Positions 1-11,479 of a stretch of 64,000 nucleotides of DNA are shown one piece after another. The notes beneath the pieces were generated by a model. The model saw nothing but the letters and a program-made list of their open reading frames with translations, was not told where the DNA came from and did not search any database. Numbering within the stretch: position 1 is the stretch's first letter; each line of letters begins with the position of its first letter. The stretch comes from Trichostrongylus colubriformis (taxonomy: Eukaryota; Nematoda; Chromadorea; Rhabditida; Trichostrongylidae): NCBI GenBank assembly GCA_963978905.1, contig OZ022259.1, positions 1,488,001 to 1,552,000 on the forward strand, read 5' to 3'. The position numbers were made by a program, and so were the translations under genes.

Positions 1-1240
1 AGTGGCATTACTCTTGCTTTAAATTCACCTATAATATCGCATTTACTATTCCGTTACCACGTGCGCACTGGCCAAGGGGAGTGATCTCCGAGATGGGCGG
101 GACTTGTGAAATCTTGAATTAATCTTAACGCTGTACAGAGAAAAAGAATATGATTGTAACATGTATTAGAGTATTGGATGTAAGTAAGAGATCAGCATTG
201 ATAAGTAGAACCAGGATGAGCCATGCACTCACCTTCTACTCTGGCTCGTACAGGTATCTGAATCGATTCCAAGCAAAGCTCAGGTGGTCTCCTTACACAG
301 AAATACTCGCTTCATTTTTGCAGACAGTGCGAAGCCAAACAACCCAACCCAGTACCACAGAGGGCATGCATGATGCACGCAGGATCTGACCCATTAGTAT
401 CGTTTGCAACACTTCGCCTGGGGCCACTACGCCACTTAGGTAGTTGTATGTGAAACTAGTGAAATCCTTTGAAATTCTTCAAAAAACATGTGGTATCAGC
501 AACGCTGCGATTGCGAGTGTAACGACCATAAAAATAGCAAGCCATATGAATTCGATCAGATGATGAGGAACATCTGATGAACGTAAACGATGACGGCAAG
601 TCGACTTTGGCAACGCGATTTGAAAAGGAAATTCAGGAAAAGTGAAAGAGGCGGTCCCGGGTTGTACTTTCTTTCAGCTGCTGAATCTAATAGTCTTGGC
701 TAAAGAGTTCAGCAGATAATTTAAAAACTGAAGTGTGACGTCACTGAAGTGAACAGCTGGAGCAATAAGGACGCAGTAGCAGTGGGACAGCAAGGCGAGT
801 GCGTGATTTTCAAGGAAGTCGAAGTAAATCTCTCAGATCGCTGCTGGTGAGTTCCCCTTACAGACCTTTCGAGCCTCATCCACATTGCACTTTTTCCCAG
901 CTCTCGGTTCATTTCCTGATCAGCGCCTTTCAAAGTAACCGAGTTGAGAGCTCTGAGGAGACGAAAAAAAACATTGTGAGGCACAACATTCGAAAAGATG
1001 AATCCACATTACCGACAATGCTTTTCTGGGCATCCGCAGAGCCTCCCACTTTCACTCTCCTGTTCCTTTTCATTGAAAACCATTTGTTCCCCAAAGCACT
1101 GACCAGGAGGGATGGATATGTTTCTCAAAAACCTTACTTTGAAGGCAAATAGCATTTGCATAGAGCAGATGACGCGATTGAAATGTGCACAAAGCAATCT
1201 TAACCGCCTCTGGGTGGTCTGCCCATGAAGAGCCAGCCAT
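1..1240. other. Anonymous DNA, no supported gene
   Basis: Short overlapping frames on both strands (up to 117 codons near 800-1150) show no recognisable domain, no convincing splice-site pair and no repeat. I see nothing else here except that the stretch leads into the promoter-like segment at 1241. Confidence 0.5.
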
Positions 1241-1287
1241 CGAAGGGTGCCCCGGGAGCTATATAAAGGATCTCGCTGGACCCTTCG
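1241..1287 (+). promoter_or_regulatory. TATA box enclosed by an 8-bp inverted repeat
   Basis: A strong TATA box, tatataaagg, lies at 1260-1269. It is flanked by a perfect inverted repeat, cgaagggt at 1241-1248 and acccttcg at 1280-1287. Start of transcription would be expected near 1290, just before the stem-loop array. The BEL element LTR in this window also encloses its TATA box in an inverted repeat, which suggests, without proving, that this is an LTR-type promoter. Confidence 0.5.
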
Positions 1288-1341
1288 TCCCTACCTAACT
1301 CCACGTAAAACTGTTATATATGGGTTATGTTTATTCAAATT

Positions 1342-2123
1342 GAGTACTCTTTGGTACTCTCTGTGAGTATTATCTCGGAATGAGATAGGGGCTGTGTGCA
1401 AATCGTAGTAGCCTAACTACGGGTCGTAAAATGCACGTGCATCAATAGTATCCTCGGGTATTTAGGATCAGTGCATGGGACCATAAATCTTAGCCACGCC
1501 CCAATTGACGGTCGATCCGTCTTCGGATGGAGCTGATCCGTTAGTCTGGAGTTTTGCCGAGCTCACGGCAGGTGAGCAGATCGGTCTCTCTCGGAATCGA
1601 GAGGGGAGTTTCCCAATGCCGTCGCGAACGGCTTGGTGATGAACTCTACGTGGTAGAGGGCTCCCCCTGACTCACGAGGTGTCGCGTGATGCGAGCCTCG
1701 TTCTCTTCACTCGGTGAAGAGTGGAACTTTCCCAGTGTGGAAAGTAGAAGTGCAGTAGTTCGTAGGATGCGACTACAGATGCACATTGGCCTAAGCGTGG
1801 TCTACGCGATGGTCTTCCCTTCTGGGTTCAAAAGGAAGTGGATGCAATGACTATTCTCTGTTGAGAAGATTGGTTCATTGATCCAAGATGGCAGGTGTAT
1901 TGGTGGCTAATACCCTTAATATCCATTCCCTTTGCCTGGTTGAAGTCTAGAATCTATTGATGTAGATTCTAGCACTTTTTGATGTATTGTGTGGCATATT
2001 GCCATACAATATTACTGTATATATTTCGCTTGATAAAAGGTTATTTGCGCAGTGCTGTGTTATGTAATAAAAGGTACAGACAACAATTACGTAGCATCCA
2101 CGGCTGATCACGAAACCGTGGAT
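1342..2123 (+). other. Tandem stem-loop array (candidate structured RNA or LTR R region)
   Basis: About 20 local hairpins follow one another with spacers usually of 1-30 nt; the main gap is about 2012-2095. Stems include 1342-1347/1354-1359, 1371-1376/1382-1387, 1404-1409/1416-1421, 1588-1593/1598-1603, 1618-1622/1628-1632, 1644-1648/1654-1658, 1674-1679/1696-1701 with an inner 1682-1685/1691-1694, 1703-1710/1714-1721 (8 bp, loop tcg), 1726-1732/1739-1745 (7 bp), 1854-1858/1863-1867, 1947-1956/1963-1972 (10 bp), 1985-1995/2001-2011 (11 pairs, one G-U) and 2096-2103/2116-2123 (8 bp). Loops are 3-8 nt and not conserved. The stretch has no long frame, follows a TATA box and nearly ends at AATAAA. 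I do not recognise it as a known RNA family. It could be a long noncoding RNA or the R region of a solo LTR. The structure is seen; the role is inference. Confidence 0.6.
2066..2071 (+). terminator. Candidate poly(A) signal after the stem-loop array
   Basis: AATAAA lies at 2066-2071, between the 11-pair hairpin at 1985-2011 and the 8-bp hairpin at 2096-2123. Together with the TATA box at 1260 it delimits a transcript of about 0.8 kb on the plus strand. Confidence 0.4.
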
Positions 2124-2129
2124 CTAGTG

Positions 2130-3137
2130 GCTGTCTAGGTTTTTTTAGATTTCCCCTCATCTCCTTGACGGTCCAGTTCCAACAAAACAAGAAAAATGCA
2201 TTTTTTTAAATCTATACTTTTGCCAAAAGCACTTCGCTAATTCCGTACGACCCGATGGTAAGGAATTGCCTTTGACAGTAAAAAGCAATTTGTGCATTTT
2301 CAGTAAATAATCGATCTCAAAAATTCAAAAAAGAGAAAACGGCTAATTAACATCTTCACGGGAGACTTCAAGTGGATTTTGACGAGTTTCGCAGAAAACC
2401 GAGCCGATTTCGGTCACAGAACACTCTCCAGTGGCTTGCAGCATCAATGCATTTCCCCACTCAAGTGACCCGCAAGCAGCAGCCACTTGCGCCCCAAGAC
2501 CTATGAGGTTCCATCTCCTCAAAATACTTCAACTTTCACATTTTTCAAATTCCAAGGCGATGAGCAATTTTGGAAATAAAAAATGATGTTAATATTGATA
2601 AAAGAAATTATCCATACATTCGGATGGTATACCTCACATAGTATTATACTAATAGGCATACTAATAGGTAATACTGAAAACCTACAATTTCATCACAGAT
2701 AAAACCAGGCTCCAATGCAGAACTATATCCACTGAAAATATCACTCTGAATAACTATAAGTAAACAGAGCATTGACGAATGGTCAAAAATGAATTCGAGA
2801 TTATTTCCAAGTATTCTGTACCTGATGATAATGAAAAAACCCTCTCTGGAACCATGAAAAGTTCAATTAAAGCATAATTTAGGCAGAACTTTCCTTCAAC
2901 TAAAACAAAACGGTTTTACGGAGAGAAAAAACATTCATTTCGAGAATACTTTGAAAAATCACTGCAGTACTCTTGCAAACAGCTTTGTATTGTTCTTTTC
3001 ATACTTCGTCATCTATTACTGGCGCACGTGGTTTGAAAACGATATAACGCGCGTGCAATCGATAACTGATTCGACAGGTAGTGGGAAGGTGCATTTTCCA
3101 AATTTCGAAAATCAGCTATTAAAATATCTTATTTATT
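2130..3137. other. AT-rich anonymous DNA
   Basis: Only frames shorter than about 70 codons are present and no repeat or structured element was recognised. A T-run follows the last hairpin of the stem-loop array at about 2140. Confidence 0.5.
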
Positions 3138-3551
3138 CTATAGTACATGTTTCCTGGAGCTAATTTGTTGATACAAGGACTCATAATTAATATAAAATGA
3201 TGAAAGCCTGCAGGTTGTGCTTTGTTTACATGTTTTGTTTACAAGTGATCTGTAATAGACCAAAGTAGGAGTACGATATAAACGTGGTTTTGAACGTACA
3301 TTCTGCATCCGACTAGTACGTCGTGAATGTGGCCGAGCACTGACGACACTTGCCGGGCGGCGCTGATGGTTTGGCGCCAATGTCGCCAACGGCGTGAATG
3401 TCAACGACGGTGCACCACAATCCGACGGGCCTTCGCCTGAGTCGCGTCCGAACACCGCCGTCTTCATGCAACCATCTGTAGGAGGCACACCATCATCATG
3501 CCCAATATTACGGTAATCACGCGGTATACGGTAGGAAGAAAACCCATGCAC
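3138..3551 (-). CDS. Possible exon, unknown Ser/Thr/Pro/Arg-rich protein
   Basis: A 137-codon open frame on the minus strand. The 3270-3500 part is much more GC-rich than its surroundings and encodes a low-complexity, Ser/Thr/Pro/Arg-rich stretch with mixed third-position use, as coding DNA would show; the last 40 codons (3138-3260) look non-coding. No domain was recognised. I could not find a convincing acceptor/donor pair, so the exon limits are those of the open frame. The GC-rich patch could equally be an unrelated repeat. Confidence 0.25.
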   Translation of the reverse strand: MHGFSSYRIPRDYRNIGHDDGVPPTDGCMKTAVFGRDSGEGPSDCGAPSLTFTPLATLAPNHQRRPASVVSARPHSRRTSRMQNVRSKPRLYRTPTLVYYRSLVNKTCKQSTTCRLSSFYINYESLYQQISSRKHVL

Positions 3552-4456
3552 AGTTCGTTTACTGGTGAAAGCAATATGAGTTTATAGAAGACAGACAAAG
3601 GAATTCATGAAAATAAAAACTGAAGAAAAGGCGGTAGTATGACGCCAAATACAGAGAAATCGTTGTAGCTTCGAGAGAAGTTTCGTTGAGTCCTCTTTGT
3701 CCAGCACAATAAGTCTTGCAGTCCTGTTGGGCAGTATGGGCAGAACAGCTATATCTGGGATCTTTGAGTGTCAATAGGTGGGCCATAATCAAATGCGATT
3801 CTGAAGAGCTTTGGAGCTGCAAAAAAAAAGAAATGACAGCTATCGCGTCATTGAGAAAGGCCTTGAAGCTATGGACCCAGAAGAAGTCTGATGGACTGGA
3901 AATCGATTTCCAAACAAGTTAGAGATTTGAAGAGCAAACAGTTAAGCAGTGATGATCAGCACTCTTTCGACAGCTATTCTCTGTAAGGATGGGTTCAAGC
4001 CGTCTTGGCACACGGGTATTAGTCTACTACATATCCCCTTCCCTCGTCCGGTTGTGGGCAGCAAGCGCAAAACTCCCAGGAGCGCTCAATCCTTTCCAAG
4101 AATGAGCTGTGCACACAGCAGCTGCGGTATCAATAAGCTATCATCAGCGATCGCTGCTAGCATGCTTCGCTACCTCTGGCACATTTGACCACACCCTGGA
4201 TATAAAGGGAACTTCCCAAGATGATATGACGCTGGCATATTCTTTGGAATGAGCATTTATAAAGGTATGTGGGATGCGCCACACATTTGGCGCCTCCATA
4301 CATCGGTTTAGGTCCATATGGCGAATTTCTGAACCACCCTCTATTCACTCCAGCGACTTTCACAATATTTCTTTTTTTGCGTTCTGGTAACAACTATGCG
4401 ATTCGAGAGGAGCTTGGCACGGGTGGCGTGCAAGTGTTCCGACTGGTGAGGTCAGG
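3552..4456. other. Anonymous DNA with a small shared repeat
   Basis: No supported gene. The segment gggatgcgccacacat at about 4270-4285 recurs with one change (gggatgcgccacgcat) near 62420, so part of this stretch may be a dispersed repeat. Confidence 0.35.
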
Positions 4457-4963
4457 TCAGGTGGCGCGGCGGATTGCAATCAGGTAAAGACAGGTAAAAC
4501 ACGCTGCCAAAGCTTCTCCCCTAAAAAGGCTTAGGCAAACCTGGGAGAGCCCAGACGCAGGACACGCTACCATTCGGACAACTCGCGAAGGGCGGTGACC
4601 CAGTTCGGTGCCGACCTCTAGAAACGGAACACTTGCAACACACCCCTTTGGTTTACACAAGCACAATTTCATCACGGAGCTGAAATCCAGAATCTTCAGT
4701 GGTTGCTGTGTTCTGTATTCATGTAGTCCCCCATGTTGATCTGGCAGTTGTGGCACTTTTAAAAATGCTCTGGGAAAATCAAAATGGAGTGTATTGTCGT
4801 AGTTGTGTTGAAACAGAAGCTTGCTATGTGTAGGTAGGATTGACCTTCTCATAACCATTTGAACAACATACATTTTATGATATCCTAGGACTGGAATGAT
4901 CGTGAAATTTTTGAAACTTATTAAGTCCTGCAGAACAGGACAGAATAGCATCCCATTTCCCAT
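4457..4963 (-). CDS. Possible exon, unknown protein
   Basis: A 168-codon minus-strand open frame starting at 4963, the longest outside the retroelement. The middle (about residues 25-115) has a balanced, hydrophilic composition such as a folded protein would have; the last part is Cys/Ser/Leu-rich and may be read-through. No family was recognised and no clear splice sites were identified. Could be chance. Confidence 0.25.
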   Translation of the reverse strand: MGNGMLFCPVLQDLISFKNFTIIPVLGYHKMYVVQMVMRRSILPTHSKLLFQHNYDNTLHFDFPRAFLKVPQLPDQHGGLHEYRTQQPLKILDFSSVMKLCLCKPKGCVASVPFLEVGTELGHRPSRVVRMVACPASGLSQVCLSLFRGEALAACFTCLYLIAIRRAT

Positions 4964-5285
4964 ATAACCGCACGTTGAACATTTCTCAACCCCGTCCGCT
5001 TAGGAATAGCATGCTCTGTACTGTGAAAACCTCAACTCGAGCATTATGGACACAAAAAGCCGTGAGGAAAGCAGCCAGTCGGGTAGCGCCATCAAACGAA
5101 AAATTGCGCTCAACTATACGCTCGAAACTTTGTCATTCGATCGTTAAAAGCTGTTCATTGCTGACTGCGCGCTCACGTGGCAGCAGCTTGGTCCGTCAGC
5201 TGACGGCGGCTTCGCTCCTCAAGCATTCTGGAGAGGGTCGGTGGCCACAACCTGATTCAACCATTCTCCTTGAGATACCGTTCAG
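4964..5285. other. Anonymous DNA
   Basis: A 110-codon plus frame lies here, with no domain, splice signal or composition to support it. Nothing else seen. Confidence 0.4.
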
Positions 5286-5414
5286 AGTTCGCGATTTTGG
5301 CGATTAGGTAATCAAGCGGAAAGAAAACATCTCTTTCAAGTATCCGATGGATTACTTGATCCCCTGATCCCCTGATCGACGCGTACTTTTTTATTTCCGC
5401 TTGATTCGCGAACT
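5286..5414. repeat. Small foldback element of about 129 bp
   Basis: Outer arms agttcgcg (5286-5293) and cgcgaact (5407-5414) and inner arms aatcaagcggaaa (5310-5322) and tttccgcttgatt (5394-5406) are perfect inverted repeats. The left arm has about 16 extra bases between its two parts. The centre contains a short direct repeat, gatccc/ctgatc, at about 5358-5377. It looks like a tiny MITE; no transposase relic is present. Confidence 0.5.
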
Positions 5415-8400
5415 ATGAACGCTACATAATCATCGTGGATGGCATAAAGTGTATAACCAGCTACTACCACGCGGTATCATTATCTATCAGCACTGACAGA
5501 CCTTTTACCAATTGTTGATCTTTAACGGACTAGCAGGTTCGCATGGTTTGCACGAGATCTGATATGTGGACCACGAAACTGTTAGCTGCGCCACAAACGA
5601 GTGCTCTATAACTGTCATTCGTAAAGAGGTAGTTACAGATAGATATGGGAAAACAATGGACTAAAAGCCGAATTCCACAATTTTTCCTCGTCAAAGGGAG
5701 GATATCTCAAAAAGATATCTGCAATAATTTTTTCCCAGAAGAGAAATCGATCGACAAAAATCGGAACCCGCAAAATACAAAAAAGAAAGGCTGGCTGTGG
5801 AGAAACCCTTCAGTCTTCCAGCGGTGAACGTGGTTTCGTGGAACCTACTGGCCGCTGGGAGAAGAGATGTATGAAAGCAACAAAAAAGCTTTCCAAAGCC
5901 TTCAAAGCGTTCTGAAAACGGAAGATGGGCGTAGGGGGGGGGGGGACAAAGACAGACAGACGAGACGTGATATTGGTTGTATAAAAATGACCTACTGTTG
6001 ACGGCTGTTCCAGGTATAGTCTGAGAAGTGCGAAATCAGTCAGCCATGGCCATATCATATAATTAGGTGGCAGGGTTTATTACAGATGTGTAATAGCGAC
6101 TAAGGTTGAAGAGCTTCGGCTTCAAGTGAAAATAATGTCATTAAGGAGGTTTTACTGCTCAGCCCTGAAGCCACAAACAATGTCGTTATACTACTAGAGA
6201 AGTTCCAGAATGTTTTCAAACACCTTTCTATCTACATTTGAATCGGTTTATCAAATCACGCGCAACCAATCGATAATAATGGTATGGTAATTAACGGTAA
6301 TTTTCAGGCACTATCATATTAGGGCAAACATAATTAGCAAAAAAAGCGAGCAATGAACAACCCTTAAGTTTCACACTAAAACTAGCTATTTGATAAGACT
6401 CATAAACTTTCGATGGTCATATATGCATATAAAGGTGAGCAGAATTCGGGCAAAGCGCTAGGAATACACGAGCGTGTTGTTGTTGTTCTGATGGGAGAGG
6501 AGGGACATTCGTTGAAATTTGATCACTGACATGTTTCCACATGAATGTTAAACAGTTTATAGAATCATACATGTATGAGTATGACATATTCGGAACGCTG
6601 CTGACATATCAGTCTTGTGAAAACACGTTACAGCGGGGCCGTCAACGAATTGTCCCCCCCCCCCTCCAGTTCATATAAAATTATTTATCATTCCATCATT
6701 ATTTCAGAAAGAATAAAGAATGATCAAGTATGGCAAGTGAAGGAAGTTAGGATCTAGTCAATAAATCAAAGCCCTACGGGCTAAGTACTGGGTCTTTGCT
6801 CTAAGGATTTTTTAACTCGGTTCAAAATGAGAAGAACGAGCTTCGCTGGGATAGGCCACGTATTCAAGTCCTGTTCAGATTTGTGGTAGCGTTCCAATGC
6901 TCGACCAAATCCGAAAATGACTGGTAGAGATCAGATGAAGTAAAATTTTGGGTTTTCTGAGCTGAACCGTGAACATCTAAGAAGATGGCACGTAGTGAGC
7001 GTCATAACAAGTTAATGGGTAAAGCAATTGAATTTAATGGGTACTCGCAAGTATTAAGACGTAACCAATGGTTACCCTCCCCTTTTCACATCGTGGGACG
7101 ATCAATCGTAGTTTCGTAGTAGCCGTAGTGCATACCAGGAATAGCTCTGTTGCGATTTTCAGCCAACGTGAGCAAAAAGCTCAATTGCACTCTGCAGTTG
7201 TCCGTAGGTTACGACGACTACAAGTATTCTCACAGAAATACTCACACAGAGGTTGTACAATACATTTATTCGGCCTTTGTCCTGCTTGTGACAACGATTT
7301 CTTTGTTTCTGACAAAGTGTGCATGTGTGTTCAATGGAGCTTTTCCTGCTCTTCAGTGAGATTCACTTGTTTTTCGAATCATTTGGTTGTTTGAAATTTA
7401 TAGGGCTCAGGAAAGGAAGCTCAAATGGAATACTAGGAGGCAAAAGTCTGCACTTTTGGCAGATCGAATTTCAAAAAGCTGACCCTCTCCGCTCTATACT
7501 GAATCGTATGAGGGCAAAATGCGTCATCAAACACTTTCTTTCCATGACTAAAGGTACAGGATTGATCGAAAGAAAGAGGAAGATGAGAAGAAATGATCGT
7601 TTCGAAGCGAACATTCCAGGTTAAAAGCGAATCTAGAAACTCGGAATCGAAAACGCGACGTTCTGGGCTGTACTCGCACCTTCCGCGCATCTCTCTTCGA
7701 GCTGCAACAGAACGTTCCGGGGTGCTCGCTGTAGAAGATGTCATTTATTGTCTCGTAGTGTGTATTTCATTCATTCATGACTATGAGGAATAAGCGAAAC
7801 AACAAAAAGCGAGTGCTAAAAAATCCATCAGATTCACACTTGACGTTTTACAAGGTGTTCTGTGTGCAACCTAATGAACTGCAAGCATTACGGTAGGTCT
7901 TAGTGCAGACCAAAATTACCACATACCGGTGTCTTCAAGGTTTTTGTTGAATGAAACTGTGCGTTAAAATTTCGATAATAAGCCAAAAAGAACAGATCCC
8001 TAGTGAAGGTTTCTGCCTTCTGATTATTCCATGTTAACCTCAAAAATATTAAATAGCTACATGACTTGAAATCTACAAAAGAAAGGTTTCGTAGAGTGAA
8101 AAAGCTCCATCGAACACATGTATGAGTACATTTTCTGAAAATTCAAAAAAAGCGAGTGAGCAAAAAGATAAAAGCGAAAGAACTCATTGTACAAGGTAAT
8201 AGTTATAAGTGCCATTCCAGGACCGTCGCCCTATGACTTGAAGGGGCCGAAAGGAGGAGCAACACGCTCTCCACTGAGAAGCGTTTGAAGCCCAAAGAGA
8301 TGGCGTGCATGGTACGAGCTGCGTTAAAAGCGCGCTTTCAGCTGCTCATCCTGGCGCATTGAGTCGGGCTCTACCCCCAGCCCGAACCATGATGACCGCA

Positions 8401-9880
8401 GCTTGAAGCACAGCGCGATAAAGATTTTCGGTGTTTCTTTTTGGGTAAACGAAAGTTAAAAAGGTAGAATTTCTGGGCTGAATAACTACCGAAGGCGACT
8501 GTGCCATATCAGACCGCCATTATGAAGTTTCAATGGAAGAGCACGCAAATCCCTACTCTCTTGGACACTGTGTTCCTTAAAACCACTCCATTGCTGAAGC
8601 GGCAGTAATTCCTGACGAACTGTACCTGGCATAGGTCCCTCAAAAGCTGCACATTGGAAGCATCTGCCTCATCAGCAAAGAACTGTTCAATAAATGTGAT
8701 GGATGCAGCGCTCTCCGGAGTGGCCCGGACTGTTCCCTTCGGAAGATGGCCTTACACCAATGACACCAAGTGATGAAATCTGACAAATCTGCATTGGAAA
8801 AGCCAAACCGATGACAGAAGGCCCTCTATTGAGCGTGTGAAGAAAGGTGCAATTGAACTGGGCAACTCTCGGATTATGTCCGACGAAAAGTGGCTATGCC
8901 ACATACCATGAGTAATGTGAGACTGCGAGAGGATTTGCCCATGCTGGCGAGCTATTCTGACATTTTCTTGCCGCTCAACTGCAGAAACCACACAGAAACC
9001 TGGCTTCAAAAATTAGCAGGGTTGCAGCCACCTGCCAATCGTAGCACGGTGGCTGATGTGGACAATTTCAAAGACAAGGGAATAGTGGGCGATTACTGAA
9101 AATGCTATTAAATTGAAAGCAGGTGACTGAGTTTAACGCAACGCTGACAAACTGAGGAGGAAGTCATAAACCGGGAAATTTTTTGGACCATAGGATTTTG
9201 AGGATAAGTTTCCGAAATATATTTATAGCTTGCTGTTCGACAAAATATGGAGCGACACACGTCTCATCTACGATATCAGCCGGGTTGCTCTTACTTGGTA
9301 ATGAGTAGTTTTAGCTTTTGACCATACTCAGGGGCGTGGCCTGTGAGTGGGCGGAGCTTGCAAAGTGACACTGCTTCATCTGCAGAACGCTTTGAAGTGG
9401 AAGTTCGACCCAAACTGACTACCGTAGAAGGTGCAAACATCTTCCTCGAAGAGTATTGATCTATTCAGTGTACTACAGCCATTGCCAACAATCTCGCTAA
9501 TCGTCCCGGCTAATCCCAACTACAATTTTACCATGACTTCCATTACTGAATGCTCATAGCTGCCTTCAACAGATCTGTTCCAAATGGAATGCCTAGAAAA
9601 TGGAAATAGCCATATAATAGAGCTACAAGTTTTTTTAGAGCCATGTGAAATTAACTCTCCACTGCACTTTTAATTAGATTTCAATTTAAAAAAAAACCGA
9701 TGAGCTCATTCTCCGAGTATTCATCGGCGGCTTCCACGCCACTGCACCATTTGGGAATGCATCAATACACTCCTGATTTCCACAAAGAGGGTTCAATGGT
9801 CTCGCTATGTTCCAATGACCAATTCGATAAAAACCTTAACATCTGAAATACTCGAAAAAAATGTCTGCAAAAATGTCTAC
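5415..9880. other. Anonymous DNA, no supported gene
   Basis: Frames of up to 108 codons occur (7068-7794 on both strands, 8752-9099), but none has a recognisable motif or clear exon limits. Homopolymers occur at about 5934-5945 (G) and 6654-6664 (C). At about 9323-9361 there is a pair of GC-rich boxes (ggggcgtggcc ... gtgggcggagctt) that recurs elsewhere in the window. Confidence 0.45.
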
Positions 9881-10397
9881 GGTATTGCCCAGTATAACCT
9901 ATAATCACCTAGTACTATTCGCTATCATGAAGTATCACTTAGATTTGAGCCAACTCTTTCCATGACCAATCCGTGCACGAAGCTCCCAGTCTGCTTTGTG
10001 CTACCACAATCCCTTGGAATTATCGGATGAGTTCTGAGTAAAGTGCGCGAGGTAAAGCTTAGCTATTACAATCAATGGCTTATGAGCGCCTACCGACGAG
10101 GTCTCCCAGGTCGAGGGTATCCAACATCACCACAACGACTTGCAAACCCTACCCCTCCCCCCACCTTGCTCAGTCTTCTCAACCTATCAAGAGTAGAGGC
10201 TAGCTGGAGAGCTGAGATGTGAGTGAAATACGGAGTTTACAAATTTGATAGCCAAAGAGGCCGAAAGGGGGAGCGTAGAAGAGCCATAATGTGATGGACG
10301 GTCCAAATACGTTCTTGTAGAATGAACATGGAGGAATCGACCGATGAATCACTGGAAATAATAAGTAATAAGCAGTAAACAATAATTGTATACTGCT

Positions 10398-10462
10398 ATA
10401 CATATAACAGGTGATCCTATGTGATACTATGATTATAGTATATCACCTAGTATCACCTTGTT
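10398..10462. repeat. Degenerate AGTATCACCT minisatellite patch
   Basis: Several copies of a 9-11-bp unit in both orientations (for example gtgatactat and agtatcacct). It belongs to the family spread over 9.9-14.4 kb; an isolated half-copy lies at 9900-9950. Confidence 0.6.
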
Positions 10463-10754
10463 TGTAACCTGATCATTGTAACTGTCCCCTGGCATTATTC
10501 TTTAGGACTTAATCGGTATAATCTTCATGGCAGTGGAAATACAATAGGCAAGTATGAAAGCACGAGCCACATCTAGTCTCCCATGAAAAAGGACAAAGCA
10601 AAAAGCCTAAGTATCCAATCCACTGCAGGAGAAATCCGAGAAATCCTGAGAAACAACGAAAGACACATAGAAAAAGTGCGTTGAACATTAATGTTAGTCC
10701 AGGGGGGCGGGAGCATGTAGTCAAATCGTGAGCGGTGATGGTCGGCCAACTTGA

Positions 10755-11021
10755 ATGGCCCTTTCTCTGTCGCCGAAAAATCCGACGGCAGCGGAGGAGA
10801 GCAAGGGGGATATTCTCGCCGGAGTAATGCGATATGTCTCTAGAACACCAACGACGATAACGAACTTTCCGACGGAGGCACGACACATCGCAATTCCTGA
10901 CGCCACCGATGCCACGCCCGTACTGCACTTCTGCTGCTGCGAACATCCTCCAAGCTCCATTCGTCAGACGCGGTCAGAGGATGCCGATGTTCCTGTGCTC
11001 ATTCCTGAAGGGCTTTGTAAG
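10755..11021 (+). CDS. Possible first exon, unknown protein
   Basis: An open frame starts with ATG at 10755 and runs 89 codons to a good splice donor, gtaagttc, beginning at 11022. Codon use is mixed and GC-richer than the flanks. The peptide is Thr/Pro-rich with a Cys cluster (CCCEHPP) about residue 57-63. No family recognised. A 145-codon minus frame overlaps and is hydrophobic and Cys-rich; I prefer the plus frame because of the donor. No downstream exon could be assigned. Confidence 0.3.
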
Positions 11022-11479
11022 TTCTTAGCTCCTGGGTGCGAGAACACAACCAAAAGGCACAAGGTTTCAGGCTCTAATAGAGCAAGGAAAAATTGGAGGA
11101 GTCAATCGGCCCATTAATTCACATCAATCTTCACCTGGACAAATTCACTCGGTGACTGACGAATGACGGACGTTCTTGGTTTTTCACCCACATATCATCA
11201 CAGCCTATCATTCCGTCAGAAATAAAGCACTGGGAGGGTTGGCAATAGAAATTGAGGTCAAGATCGCCTAAAATTTCAGCTAGGAAAATTCGGGTAGGAA
11301 AGGGCTAATAATAAGTGCACTCCATAAAACAGGGTGTCTAGAGGTTTGGTCCTAAGAAATTCATGTTCATTTGGGCCTTTTTATGCCACAGCCAGAGGTT
11401 ATGAACCGAGAAGGTGATGAATGAAATATGCGAGCCGATAAAAAAGAGAAAGTTATCAATAAAATCGGTGAGCTATTCA

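Noticed and set aside
721..1197. Overlapping plus and minus frames of 62-117 codons
   Set aside because: No motif, no exon limits and low-complexity composition.
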